Below are positions 7,032 through 14,434 of a stretch of DNA of 37,608 nt, in pieces. Origin of the DNA: Bacilli bacterium (lineage in GTDB: Bacteria; Bacillota_I; Bacilli_A; RF39; UBA660); NCBI GenBank assembly GCA_017525035.1, contig JAFXTH010000009.1, positions 1 to 37,608 of the forward strand, in the 5' to 3' direction. How positions within the stretch are numbered: the first letter of the stretch is position 1; each line of letters starts with the position of its first letter. A model generated the notes under the pieces. The model was given only the letters and a program-made list of their open reading frames with translations. It had not been told where the DNA came from and searched no databases. Made by a program: the position numbers and the translations under genes.

Positions 7032-7859
7032 ATGTTTGCTGGTGAAAATGTTAAAATAACAAAAAATGAATTTAAAAGCAAGATAGAAGAGACTGTAGGG
7101 CTTGGAAGCAATGAACATGGATATTTTGATTTAGATACAAAAGAACAATTGAAATTTGATTTATGCTATCATACAAAGTCTAACGGGGATAAATTCGAGT
7201 TTTCTGGTGCTGATTATGGTTCAAAGAAACACTTCGCAGCTAGATTAAATAAACCAAATGGTGACTATGGTTATATTGAAGGTTACTGGGCTGATGGAGC
7301 AATTGATTGGATACAGGCTTTTGCAGCACATGATGGCTTAGCCGCTAATGTTTCAATGTGCAAAAGATATGTAACTTATTCAATAAATGGTAGATTAGGT
7401 GATAACACAATTAAAAGATATATTTCGGTATATGATGATAGTTTCTTAATGACAGAAGGTGCTGGCAAAGAAGGACTAGTTTCTAAAACGGTATCTTTTG
7501 ATGATGGCTCTATTAAAGTATTAAGAAGAAAAAATAGACCTGAATTTGCTTTTCCAGTTGCAGATTTAGAAGAAGCAAAAAAATATGCATATCAATTACT
7601 TACGCATGATAGAAATATAGACACAAGAGATAAAGCAATCGAACATATTTGTGCTATATTTCCTAGATTTAAAGCATTCATAGATGAATACTTTTATATG
7701 TGCATGGAAAACATAATTGAAGCAGATGGTAAGTTAATATCAAAAAGAGCATCAATGGATTGGTTTGATTCATTAATTGAAGATACTATTATGTCAGAAT
7801 GTAACTTTCCAAGTAAACCTAAGTTATTGGAGAAAAAAGATAAAACTAGTAAAAACTAG
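7032..7859 (+). CDS. Hypothetical protein, 275 aa
   Basis: I do not recognise this family. The product is soluble, with no signal peptide or membrane helix. The first half (to about residue 160) is rich in Gly, Tyr, Asp and Trp and looks like beta structure (for example YIEGYWADGAIDWIQAF). The second half is helical and charged, ending in a Lys-rich tail. Translation has a good site, GGAAGTG, seven bases before ATG 7032. It has its own strong promoter and its own terminator, which overlaps the stop codon, so it is a single-gene unit. Codon use matches its neighbours. It is probably a lineage-specific cytosolic protein. Confidence 0.8.
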   Translation: MFAGENVKITKNEFKSKIEETVGLGSNEHGYFDLDTKEQLKFDLCYHTKSNGDKFEFSGADYGSKKHFAARLNKPNGDYGYIEGYWADGAIDWIQAFAAHDGLAANVSMCKRYVTYSINGRLGDNTIKRYISVYDDSFLMTEGAGKEGLVSKTVSFDDGSIKVLRRKNRPEFAFPVADLEEAKKYAYQLLTHDRNIDTRDKAIEHICAIFPRFKAFIDEYFYMCMENIIEADGKLISKRASMDWFDSLIEDTIMSECNFPSKPKLLEKKDKTSKN

Positions 7860-7866
7860 TTTTTTT
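7842..7866 (+). terminator. Terminator overlapping the stop of the 275-aa gene
   Basis: A 9-bp stem, AAAACTAGT with ACTAGTTTT, around AAAA, then T. The stop codon TAG at 7857-7859 lies inside the second arm. Confidence 0.75.
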
Positions 7867-7898
7867 ATACAATATTTATAAGATAGTAGTATTGAAAT

Positions 7899-7922
7899 AA
7901 AAAGAGGTGAAAGCCTTTTTTT
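7899..7922 (+). terminator. Second, tandem terminator
   Basis: A stem of about 10 bp (two G-U pairs) with a GAAA tetraloop, AAAAAGAGGT with GCCTTTTTTT. There is no gene between it and the previous terminator, so it probably acts as a backup. Confidence 0.6.
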
Positions 7923-7925
7923 AAT

Positions 7926-7954
7926 TTGTAATTGTAAATACCATAATATATAAT
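7926..7954 (+). promoter_or_regulatory. Promoter of the orphan gene at 7975
   Basis: TTGTAA (7926-7931), 17 bases, TATAAT (7949-7954). The -35 begins four bases after the tandem terminator stem. Confidence 0.7.
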
Positions 7955-7974
7955 AATTATATACGGAGGGTTTT

Positions 7975-8580
7975 ATGATTTTTGATGAAGCATATGATAC
8001 TGCACTATGGTTTATAGTTAAAGCAGATAAAAGAAAAAGAAAAGAAATAGTAGAATTTTTAAAAGAAATACCAGAAGAGTTACTTGCTAATATAAGAATA
8101 GCAATTGAGAAATATAAAAAGAAAGAATTTGATATGAATAGTGAAGATGATGATTTCTACTTTGCACAAAGTAAAACTAATCCAGAAGAATATTTTCACT
8201 TTCAAATTGATGATGACAATGCTTTAAGTATTAGTAAAGAGCATGCAACTACTGGAATGAGTGAAGAACTATTTGAACTTATGCTATTTCCAGTAAGTAG
8301 AGAATATGCACAAAATATGGAAAAGTTTTATGATGAGTGGCTTGGAACATTAACTACTGATGTTGAAACTACACAGATTACTGAGCGTATGCAATCTGTT
8401 GCTTGTGATGAACGTGAATATAACTTATATAATACGCCAATTGGGCACTTTGTTATGTTTGGTAAAGAAATAGGTAAGGGTGATAGGACAATACCTGTTA
8501 TTAAACCTGTTAGCTTACGAAAAGTACCAAAAGATATTACTATTAATAGCCTATTATCAAGAAGAAGCAAGCAAGAATAA
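7975..8580 (+). CDS. Hypothetical acidic protein, 201 aa
   Basis: No family recognised. A strong site GGAGGG lies four bases before ATG 7975. The protein is soluble. Its N-terminal 60 residues are helical and charged (KADKRKRKEIVEFLKEIPEE), followed by an Asp-rich turn (NSEDDDFYFAQ), a short beta-like part around residues 65-80 (EEYFHFQIDDD), and further helices. The C-terminus is basic (KVPKDITINSLLSRRSKQE). The HFQIDDDNALSISKEH part loosely resembles small beta-sheet domains but is not diagnostic. It has its own promoter and terminator, so nothing about its role follows from operon context. Confidence 0.8.
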   Translation: MIFDEAYDTALWFIVKADKRKRKEIVEFLKEIPEELLANIRIAIEKYKKKEFDMNSEDDDFYFAQSKTNPEEYFHFQIDDDNALSISKEHATTGMSEELFELMLFPVSREYAQNMEKFYDEWLGTLTTDVETTQITERMQSVACDEREYNLYNTPIGHFVMFGKEIGKGDRTIPVIKPVSLRKVPKDITINSLLSRRSKQE

Positions 8581-8582
8581 TT

Positions 8583-8604
8583 AAACAGTCGCAAGACTGT
8601 TTTT
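8583..8604 (+). terminator. Terminator of the 201-aa gene
   Basis: An 8-bp stem, AAACAGTC with GACTGTTT, capped by a stable GCAA tetraloop, then T. Confidence 0.85.
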
Positions 8605-8605
8605 A

Positions 8606-8614
8606 TGTTATAAT
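8606..8614 (+). promoter_or_regulatory. Extended -10 promoter of the MscS gene
   Basis: TGTTATAAT starts one base after the terminator T-run and 20 bases before the start codon. The -35 position falls in the hairpin and has no match. Confidence 0.6.
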
Positions 8615-8634
8615 ACTTTTTGGGAGTTGATATT

Positions 8635-9438
8635 ATGGATCAAATAAAAGAGATATTAGATAATAATCCATGGATATTAAATATACTATATTCATTACTA
8701 GCAATTATCATATCAATAATTGTATATACATTCTTATCACATTCATTTTTTTCTAAATTAGAAAAGAAGAATTATAAGATACTAAAAAATAGTAAGTCAA
8801 ATACTTATATAAAGTTAATGAAGAGTATCGGTAGATACATATTCATGATTGTATTGTTATTTATTATTTTAAAGATTAATGGCATTAACATAACTGCAAT
8901 GATCGCAGGTGTTGGAGTTTTTGGAATAGTGTTTGGATTTGCTATTCAAGATGCTTTAAAAGATGTTATTAAGGGTATAGATATTATTACAGATTCTTAT
9001 TATCAAGTAGGAGATATTATTAGAGTTAACAAGTATACTGGTAAAGTATTATCTATTGGTATAAAAACTACTAAGATAGAAGATGTTTTTGAAAAGAATA
9101 TTGTATCTATTTCAAATAGGAATATTGAAGAAGTAGAAGTTATCTCACATATGATTAATATAGATATACCACTACCATATGAATTAAAACTAAAAGAAGC
9201 TGAGAAGGCAATTAATTATATAACAAAAGAAATAGAAAAAATTAAAACAGTTGAATCAGTTGAATATCGTGGTGTTAATAAACTTGATGAGTCAAGCATC
9301 TTATATCAGATAAAAGTATACTCTGCACCAGTTAATAAAATACAAACAAGAAGAGATGCGCTTACATGTATTGTTAGATGCTTAGAAGAAAAAGATATTC
9401 ATATACCATATAATCAAATTGATGTTCATCAAAAATAA
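8635..9438 (+). CDS. MscS-family mechanosensitive ion channel
   Basis: I start at ATG 8635, which has GGGAG eight bases upstream; a TTG at 8620 would place the site inside the gene. The 267-residue protein has three membrane helices: about 13-35, 58-82 and the pore-lining TM3 at about 84-112. TM3 carries the Gly/Ala packing of the family (GVGVFGIVFGFAIQDALKD). The beta-domain follows (YYQVGDIIRV, TGKVLSIGIKTTKI), then the cytoplasmic alpha/beta cage. The channel opens under membrane tension and releases solutes on osmotic downshock. It is shorter at the N-terminus than YkuT/YggB relatives with extra helices but has the complete core. Single-gene unit. Confidence 0.93.
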   Translation: MDQIKEILDNNPWILNILYSLLAIIISIIVYTFLSHSFFSKLEKKNYKILKNSKSNTYIKLMKSIGRYIFMIVLLFIILKINGINITAMIAGVGVFGIVFGFAIQDALKDVIKGIDIITDSYYQVGDIIRVNKYTGKVLSIGIKTTKIEDVFEKNIVSISNRNIEEVEVISHMINIDIPLPYELKLKEAEKAINYITKEIEKIKTVESVEYRGVNKLDESSILYQIKVYSAPVNKIQTRRDALTCIVRCLEEKDIHIPYNQIDVHQK

Positions 9439-9455
9439 CTAGTCATAGACTAGTT
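9437..9455 (+). terminator. Terminator of the MscS gene
   Basis: An 8-bp stem, AACTAGTC with GACTAGTT, and a three-base loop. The T-run is short and the stem overlaps the stop codon. Confidence 0.7.
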
Positions 9456-9460
9456 TTAAT

Positions 9461-9489
9461 TTGCAAAATTTCATCATTTGTGGTATAAT
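9461..9489 (+). promoter_or_regulatory. Promoter of the orphan gene at 9514
   Basis: TTGCAA (9461-9466), 17 bases, TATAAT (9484-9489), with TGG before the -10 making it extended. It matches the promoter at 17356-17384 at 25 of 34 positions. Confidence 0.75.
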
Positions 9490-9513
9490 AGGCAGCACTT
9501 AAAGGGGGATATT

Positions 9514-10416
9514 ATGGCAGTAGAAAATGAAAGAGACGCAAGCTTAAACAAAGAGAAAAGTATAATTAAAGATTTATTACTATCTAGAATTAATAACGAC
9601 GGGTATAAAGAAATATATGAGACATATTTAAGACAAACAATGGATGTTACCAATGCTTTAGCAAAAGAATATTTTGATTCAGAAGATGCCAAAGAATTTG
9701 ATTATATGCTTACACCTGAATCTAAAGCACCTGTAAAAGAAGCTATGAATAATTCATTCTTTGAAAAATGTTATGATTATATGCAATTATTTGAATTAAA
9801 TAAAGATCTAGGAGAAAACTATAGTGTAGATAAAGACATTGATTACAGAAGAAAAAAGATGACATTTGTGGTTGATTATAATATATCTAAAAGATTATTA
9901 GAAATGATTGATTGGTATTTTGGTGCTGTAGGAGATACTACACACAACAAAGAACAATTTGTAGATATGGTTGTTTTAGATACTGAAAGAATTTTTGTAC
10001 TTAGAAATGAATTAACAGGTAGATCTTTGGATTTTAGTTTCGATAAAGAAGAACTTAATATAAGAAATTTTAGAGCGTTTTTAATAGCAATGTTGAAAAT
10101 AAGATTATGCGGTAATTACACAATGGTTAATATTGAAATGGGAAAACAAACTGACGAAGCAAAAGGACAAAAAGACACTATGTCAGGAGCACTTTTATTT
10201 CAACTTTTAAATACAGCAACATTTATAAGCTTAGCAAAAGAATATGGATATACTACTGAAGACTTAAAGCTTGATTCATCAATAGATGCAGTTAGAAAAG
10301 CAGTTATGTATTTCCCTGATGCTCAAGGGTTTGTAGAATCAGTTAGCGAAGTTGATAATCTAGTAGAGAATGCTGATAGTTTAGCAAACAGATTCTTAAC
10401 TCAAAAATTAAAATAA
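9514..10416 (+). CDS. Hypothetical cytosolic protein, 300 aa
   Basis: No family recognised. ATG 9514 has a strong AAAGGGGG site; the earlier in-frame ATG at 9478 lies in the promoter. The product is soluble, acidic and mostly helical. It opens with a charged helix (KEKSIIKDLLLSRINN), has a possible beta segment around residues 155-175 and ends in a long helical part. It contains no catalytic signature I can name. The gene is a single unit with its own terminator. Its promoter and ribosome site closely resemble those of the other orphan gene at 17407, suggesting similar expression, although the two proteins do not look alike. Confidence 0.8.
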   Translation: MAVENERDASLNKEKSIIKDLLLSRINNDGYKEIYETYLRQTMDVTNALAKEYFDSEDAKEFDYMLTPESKAPVKEAMNNSFFEKCYDYMQLFELNKDLGENYSVDKDIDYRRKKMTFVVDYNISKRLLEMIDWYFGAVGDTTHNKEQFVDMVVLDTERIFVLRNELTGRSLDFSFDKEELNIRNFRAFLIAMLKIRLCGNYTMVNIEMGKQTDEAKGQKDTMSGALLFQLLNTATFISLAKEYGYTTEDLKLDSSIDAVRKAVMYFPDAQGFVESVSEVDNLVENADSLANRFLTQKLK

Positions 10417-10440
10417 ACATCTTTTTTAAGATGTTTTTTT
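10415..10440 (+). terminator. Terminator of the 300-aa gene
   Basis: A 9-bp stem, AAACATCTT with AAGATGTTT, around TTTT, then T. Confidence 0.85.
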
Positions 10441-10442
10441 AA

Positions 10443-10451
10443 TGTTATAAT
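10443..10451 (+). promoter_or_regulatory. Extended -10 promoter of a tiny unit
   Basis: TGTTATAAT lies three bases after the preceding T-run, followed by a GGTAGGATG site and an ATG at 10472. Confidence 0.5.
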
Positions 10452-10471
10452 TTAGGTAGGATGTGATAGTT

Positions 10472-10556
10472 ATGGCTGATATTGAATTTTTTAATTGTTT
10501 GTGAATATGAAGAAAACGGAAACAATCCTGAACTTATATTATATAAACGAAGATAA
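10472..10556 (+). pseudogene. Tiny ORF with a frameshift in a T6 run
   Basis: The frame from ATG 10472 reads MADIEFFNCL and stops at 10502-10504. Losing one T from the run at 10487-10492 would extend it to about 27 residues: MADIEFLIVCEYEENG, then NNPELILYKRR, stopping at 10554-10556. It has its own extended -10, ribosome site and terminator, so a complete transcription unit surrounds a very short or broken gene. It may be a decayed gene, a true small protein read with slippage, or a sequencing error in the homopolymer. The function is unknown. Confidence 0.45.
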
Positions 10557-10569
10557 ATATTCGTTTTTT
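10545..10569 (+). terminator. Terminator of the tiny unit
   Basis: A 7-bp stem, AAACGAA with TTCGTTT, around an 8-base loop, then T. Confidence 0.7.
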
Positions 10570-10583
10570 GTATATTTATAAAT

Positions 10584-10609
10584 AAAAAAGCAGAGAATTC
10601 TGCTTTTTT
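10584..10609. terminator. Terminator of the minus-strand lipoprotein gene
   Basis: An 11-bp perfect stem, AAAAAAGCAGA with TCTGCTTTTTT, around GAAT. The A-run in the left arm gives a T-run on the minus strand, so it serves the gene at 10615-11427 and can work in both directions. Confidence 0.85.
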
Positions 10610-10614
10610 AAATA

Positions 10615-11427
10615 CTATTTTTTTGTTAAGGTAATTACTTCACCAAGATTTTTATATTTTATTTTGTTATCCTCTATGTCACATTTTTCTGTGTATTTAT
10701 AAATATCAAATGTTTCATTTCTTTTGGTTTCTTTTTCTAGAAGTACTAAATATAGTTTATTACCACGTATATTGTATTTTGCATCATAATGAACGTCATA
10801 TTTGTATCCTTCACCAATATCAATAGCATCGAATGTACCAGTATGATTATTTTTTAATACAAGTTCTATTCTATATGGCTGGTTACTAAGATATTTTTTA
10901 TCAATTCCTGTCCATATTCCATTTAATTCATTATCATCATCTATAATACAGCTATATGTATCTTCGTATACAGTAGCATTTTCTAATTTTTCAATATATT
11001 TATCAAATGGAATGTTCACTGTATATTCATAATTAATTTTGTAATAAAATTCATCATACGAACTATTATCATCTCTTAAGCGATCTGGAATAATATGTTC
11101 ATCAACTAATTTGATGTTGAATGAATCAAGTTTACCTGTTTGTCTACTTAGTATTTCTTTTGTCTTATCTTCTACTGATTCTTGTGAATAATTTCCGACT
11201 CTATCAACTACAAAACAAGATACACTATCTTTTACTAGTGCTTTTCCAGTGGCATGGGACTCTTCATCATTTCCTTCAATTTTAACGACAGCATGTCCTA
11301 TTCCTTGTGTATAACATGTTGCACTTTTTGTATATGCAGGCTTTTTAGCTTTTTCATTATTTTGACAACCACTGAAAATAATAAATGTACATAAAAATAA
11401 AGTAAGAAAATATATTGTTTTTTTCAT
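10615..11427 (-). CDS. Putative lipoprotein, 270 aa
   Basis: The N-terminus is a lipoprotein signal: two lysines, a hydrophobic stretch and the lipobox FSGC with Cys21. The mature protein should be lipid-anchored on the outer face of the membrane, processed by the LspA encoded at 23806. Residues about 30-130 contain a domain with two further Cys (SVSCFV and SATCYT) and mixed alpha/beta character. The C-terminal third (NGIWTGIDKKY to the end) looks like a beta-rich lipocalin-like or DUF-type domain with an FDIYKYTEKC strand. The specific family is not recognised. It diverges from the dlt-like operon across a 99-base region with an extended -10 promoter for each side, so the two might share regulation. 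Confidence 0.75.
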   Translation of the reverse strand: MKKTIYFLTLFLCTFIIFSGCQNNEKAKKPAYTKSATCYTQGIGHAVVKIEGNDEESHATGKALVKDSVSCFVVDRVGNYSQESVEDKTKEILSRQTGKLDSFNIKLVDEHIIPDRLRDDNSSYDEFYYKINYEYTVNIPFDKYIEKLENATVYEDTYSCIIDDDNELNGIWTGIDKKYLSNQPYRIELVLKNNHTGTFDAIDIGEGYKYDVHYDAKYNIRGNKLYLVLLEKETKRNETFDIYKYTEKCDIEDNKIKYKNLGEVITLTKK

Positions 11428-11453
11428 TTTACAAGTTTTCCTTTCATAATTTT

Positions 11454-11462
11454 ATTATATCA
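11454..11462 (-). promoter_or_regulatory. Extended -10 promoter of the lipoprotein gene
   Basis: The minus strand reads TGATATAAT, 27 bases before the start codon. No convincing -35. Confidence 0.6.
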
Positions 11463-11493
11463 CGAATAATATTCCTTTTATTGTACGTTTTTA

Positions 11494-11502
11494 TGATATA
11501 AT
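11494..11502 (+). promoter_or_regulatory. Extended -10 promoter of the dlt-like operon
   Basis: TGATATAAT, identical to the divergent promoter 31 bases away. The -35 position is not well matched. Confidence 0.65.
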
Positions 11503-11526
11503 AATGCTTGGTAAAGAAGTGATATT

Positions 11527-13041
11527 ATGATTAATGTTTTAGAGTATTTAAATTTATCTTGTAATAGAAATCCAAATAAGATTGCAGTTATTGAAGAAGA
11601 TAAGAAGATAACTTATCAAGAATTAAATAATTGTTCTAAAATAGTTGGGTCTTTTTTGGCATCTAATAATATATTTAATGAACCAGTTGTAATATACATG
11701 GATAAGGGAATAGATGCTTTAATTTCTTTTTTTGGAGTAGTTTATTCATCATGTTATTATACTTTGATTAATCCAGAGTTTCCTTATGAAAGAGTTAATC
11801 AAATAATTGGAGTATTAAGTCCTAAATATGTTATTACTGATGATAAATATATAGAAAATGCTAAAGAGTATTTTAAAGATTCTAAGATATTTAATATTAA
11901 TGATTTGAAAAAAGAAAAGATTAATGAAGAAATGTTAAATCTTGCTAAGACTTATCATAATGATATTAATCCTTTGTATATAAACTTTACTTCAGGATCA
12001 ACTGGTGTTCCTAAAGGAGTAGTAATAGGGCATAAATCTGTTATTGATTTTATTGATAATTTTACTAAATTATTCAATTTCAATGAGGACGATATTATAG
12101 CTAACCAAGCACCATTTGATTTTGATGTTTCAGTAAAAGATATTTATAGTGCTATAAAAGTAGGAGCAACACTCGTAATTGTACCTAAAGCTTATTTCTC
12201 ATCTCCTGCAAAACTTTTGGATTACTTGTGTCTAAATAATGTTACAACGCTTACTTGGGCAGTATCAGCACTTTGTCTTATTACAACATTCCACGGACTT
12301 GATTACAAAGTACCAGATAAAGTAAATAAAATATTATTTAGTGGAGAAGTAATGCCTGTAAAGCATTTAAACATATGGAGAGATCATTTACCAAATACAA
12401 TGTTTGTTAATTTGTATGGACCTACTGAAATAACATGTAATTGTACTTATTACATAATAGATAACAAAAAAGAATACGACAAGATTCCAATAGGTAAAGC
12501 ATTCCCTAATGAAAAGGTATTCTTACTAGATAAAGATAATAAATTAGTTACAAAAAAGAATGAAGTTGGTGAAGTCTGTGTAGCAGGTACTTGTCTTGCT
12601 TTAGGATATTTTAACAACAAAGAACAAACAGATAAACATTTTGTACAAAATCCACTTGAGAAAAACTATAATGAGATGATTTATAAAACAGGTGACTTAG
12701 CATTCTACAACGATGATAATGACTTAGTATTTAACGGTAGAGTAGACTTTCAAATAAAATATCAAGGTCATAGAATTGAACTTGAGGAAATAGAAAAATC
12801 TATAATGGATTTTGATGAAGTAGAAAGAGCTTGCTGTATCTTTGAAGAAGAAAAATCAAAGTTATATGCCTTCTATGTAGGTAGTATTGATAAAAAAGAT
12901 TTGCATCTTAAATTAAAAGAAAAATTACCAGTATTTATGATTCCATCTAAACTAATTCAAATAGATGAATTCCCAATAAATAAAAATGGTAAAATAGATA
13001 GAAAAGTGTTATTATTAATGAAGGATGATAAACATGATTGA
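11527..13041 (+). CDS. dltA: DltA-like amino acid adenylating ligase
   Basis: This 504-residue ANL-superfamily enzyme should activate an amino acid with ATP and load it on the carrier protein encoded at 14206. Visible core motifs are the P-loop TSGSTGVPKG (155-164), YGPTE (297-301), KTGD (387-390), GRVDFQIKYQGHRIELEEIE and the catalytic lysine K489 in NGKIDRK. It has the length and operon setting of D-alanine carrier ligase DltA. Two pocket positions differ from what I recall of DltA. K204 sits in FDFDVSVKD where DltA has Met, and S272 sits in FSGE where DltA has the Cys linked to D-Ala selection. So the substrate may not be D-Ala. The stop overlaps the next start, showing translational coupling. 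Confidence 0.88.
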   Translation: MINVLEYLNLSCNRNPNKIAVIEEDKKITYQELNNCSKIVGSFLASNNIFNEPVVIYMDKGIDALISFFGVVYSSCYYTLINPEFPYERVNQIIGVLSPKYVITDDKYIENAKEYFKDSKIFNINDLKKEKINEEMLNLAKTYHNDINPLYINFTSGSTGVPKGVVIGHKSVIDFIDNFTKLFNFNEDDIIANQAPFDFDVSVKDIYSAIKVGATLVIVPKAYFSSPAKLLDYLCLNNVTTLTWAVSALCLITTFHGLDYKVPDKVNKILFSGEVMPVKHLNIWRDHLPNTMFVNLYGPTEITCNCTYYIIDNKKEYDKIPIGKAFPNEKVFLLDKDNKLVTKKNEVGEVCVAGTCLALGYFNNKEQTDKHFVQNPLEKNYNEMIYKTGDLAFYNDDNDLVFNGRVDFQIKYQGHRIELEEIEKSIMDFDEVERACCIFEEEKSKLYAFYVGSIDKKDLHLKLKEKLPVFMIPSKLIQIDEFPINKNGKIDRKVLLLMKDDKHD

Positions 13042-14203
13042 TTATAAGTATATTAAAGAAAAATATAATACACCATTGTTCGTTTATGATATTAACGTTT
13101 TACATGAAAGAATAAAATATCTAAAATCTAATTTCAATAAAAACTTTAACTTCGCTTATGCAGTTAAAGCAAATACTTTTATTATTAAAGAAACTGATTC
13201 TTTGGTAGAAAGATTTGAAATATGTTCACAAGGTGAATATGAGATTTGTGAAAAGTTAGGTATATCTAGAAATAAGATGGTTATATCTGGAGTTAATAAA
13301 GATAATGAATTCATTGAAGATTTAATATCTAAATATGATGATGTTTGCAAATACACTGTAGAATCTTATACTCAATATGAATTATTAAATGAATTAAGTG
13401 AAAAGTATAAAAGAAATATTAATGTATTAATTAGATTAACTAGTGGTAATCAGTTTGGTGTTAGCAAAGAATGTTTATTGAATATTATTAAAGAACATAA
13501 TAATAAATATTTAAATATTGATGGTATTGAGTTTTTTGCAGGAACTGAAAAACATTCACTAGCTATTATTGAAAAAGATATTAATTATATTAATGAACTA
13601 GTTAATGAAATTGAAAATGATTTAAAATTTGAAATAAAAGAAATTGAATATGGACCAGGACTTCCTGTGTTTTACTTTCAAAGTGATTCTTTTGATGAAG
13701 ATAGTTATTTGAATGATTTAAATAAATTAATTGAAAAGTTTGGTAATAAAAAGATTACATTAGAAGTAGGTAGAAGTATAGCAGCATCTTGTGGATCTTA
13801 TTTAACTAGTGTTGTTGATATAAAAGATAACAAGAATGGAAACTTCGTAATATTAGATGGTGGAATAAATCATCTTGTGTATTATGGTCAGATGATGGCT
13901 ATGAAGGTACCACACTTTGAAGTAATACCTGAAAAAGACAAAAATAAAGTAGTATATAACCTTTGTGGATCTTTATGTACTACAAATGATTTATTAATTA
14001 AAAATATAGAATTGAACGAATTAAGTATTGGTGATACATTTATATTTAAGAACACAGGTGCTTATTCTTCAACAGAAGGAATTGCACTATTCTTAAGTAG
14101 AGAATTACCTAAGGTAGTTCTAGTTAAAGATAATCATGATATATTAGTAAGAAATAATAATAAGACAAGTGTAATAAACTGTCCTAATTATGAGGAGGAG
14201 TAA
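13034..14203 (+). CDS. Fold-type III PLP decarboxylase-like enzyme in the dlt operon
   Basis: This 389-residue protein belongs to the fold-type III PLP family (diaminopimelate, ornithine and ACP-linked decarboxylases; alanine racemase is related). K45 in AYAVKAN is the cofactor lysine, GPGLPVFY at about 208-215 matches the phosphate-binding Gly loop, R247 sits in LEVGRSIAA, C315 in CGSLCTTND, and NTGAYSST is near residue 340. Unlike diaminopimelate decarboxylases, the GLHxHxGSQ segment is GIEFFAGTE and the CESGD motif is CTTND, so the usual substrate contacts have changed. It lies between ligase and carrier genes, as decarboxylases do in exosortase-associated and butirosin-type clusters. ATG 13034 is preferred (AAGG nine bases upstream). 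It may act on a carrier-bound or free amino acid; the substrate is unknown. Confidence 0.85.
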   Translation: MIDYKYIKEKYNTPLFVYDINVLHERIKYLKSNFNKNFNFAYAVKANTFIIKETDSLVERFEICSQGEYEICEKLGISRNKMVISGVNKDNEFIEDLISKYDDVCKYTVESYTQYELLNELSEKYKRNINVLIRLTSGNQFGVSKECLLNIIKEHNNKYLNIDGIEFFAGTEKHSLAIIEKDINYINELVNEIENDLKFEIKEIEYGPGLPVFYFQSDSFDEDSYLNDLNKLIEKFGNKKITLEVGRSIAASCGSYLTSVVDIKDNKNGNFVILDGGINHLVYYGQMMAMKVPHFEVIPEKDKNKVVYNLCGSLCTTNDLLIKNIELNELSIGDTFIFKNTGAYSSTEGIALFLSRELPKVVLVKDNHDILVRNNNKTSVINCPNYEEE

Positions 14204-14205
14204 AA

Positions 14206-14433
14206 ATGGATAAGTTAATCGAAATATTAGAGGAATTACAACCAGATGTAGATTATAATACTTGTGAAGATTTAGTGGATGGAAGACATTTAGATTCTTT
14301 AACAATATTATCTTTAATATCTGAAATTGAAAATGAATTTGATGTTGAAGTTCCTACAGTAGAAATAATTCCTGCAAATTTTAATTCTGCAAAAAGTATT
14401 TATGCATTAATTGAAAAATTAAAAGAGGAATAG
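14206..14433 (+). CDS. dltC: DltC-like acyl (aminoacyl) carrier protein
   Basis: The 75-residue acidic four-helix carrier has the attachment site HLDSL, with Ser31 expected to receive 4'-phosphopantetheine. It would hold the amino acid activated by the ligase at 11527 and hand it to the MBOAT acyltransferase encoded next. A strong GAGGAGG site precedes it, which fits the high expression carrier proteins need. The start is two bases after the decarboxylase stop. An AcpS-type transferase able to activate it is encoded at the end of the cluster. Size and position are typical of DltC, but sequence alone cannot say whether D-Ala is the cargo. Confidence 0.92.
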   Translation: MDKLIEILEELQPDVDYNTCEDLVDGRHLDSLTILSLISEIENEFDVEVPTVEIIPANFNSAKSIYALIEKLKEE

Positions 14434-14434
14434 A

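Noticed and set aside
13034-14203. Calling the dlt-operon PLP enzyme plain lysA
   Set aside because: The overall fold fits, but the His and CES-type motifs of DAP decarboxylase are changed and no other lysine genes are nearby.
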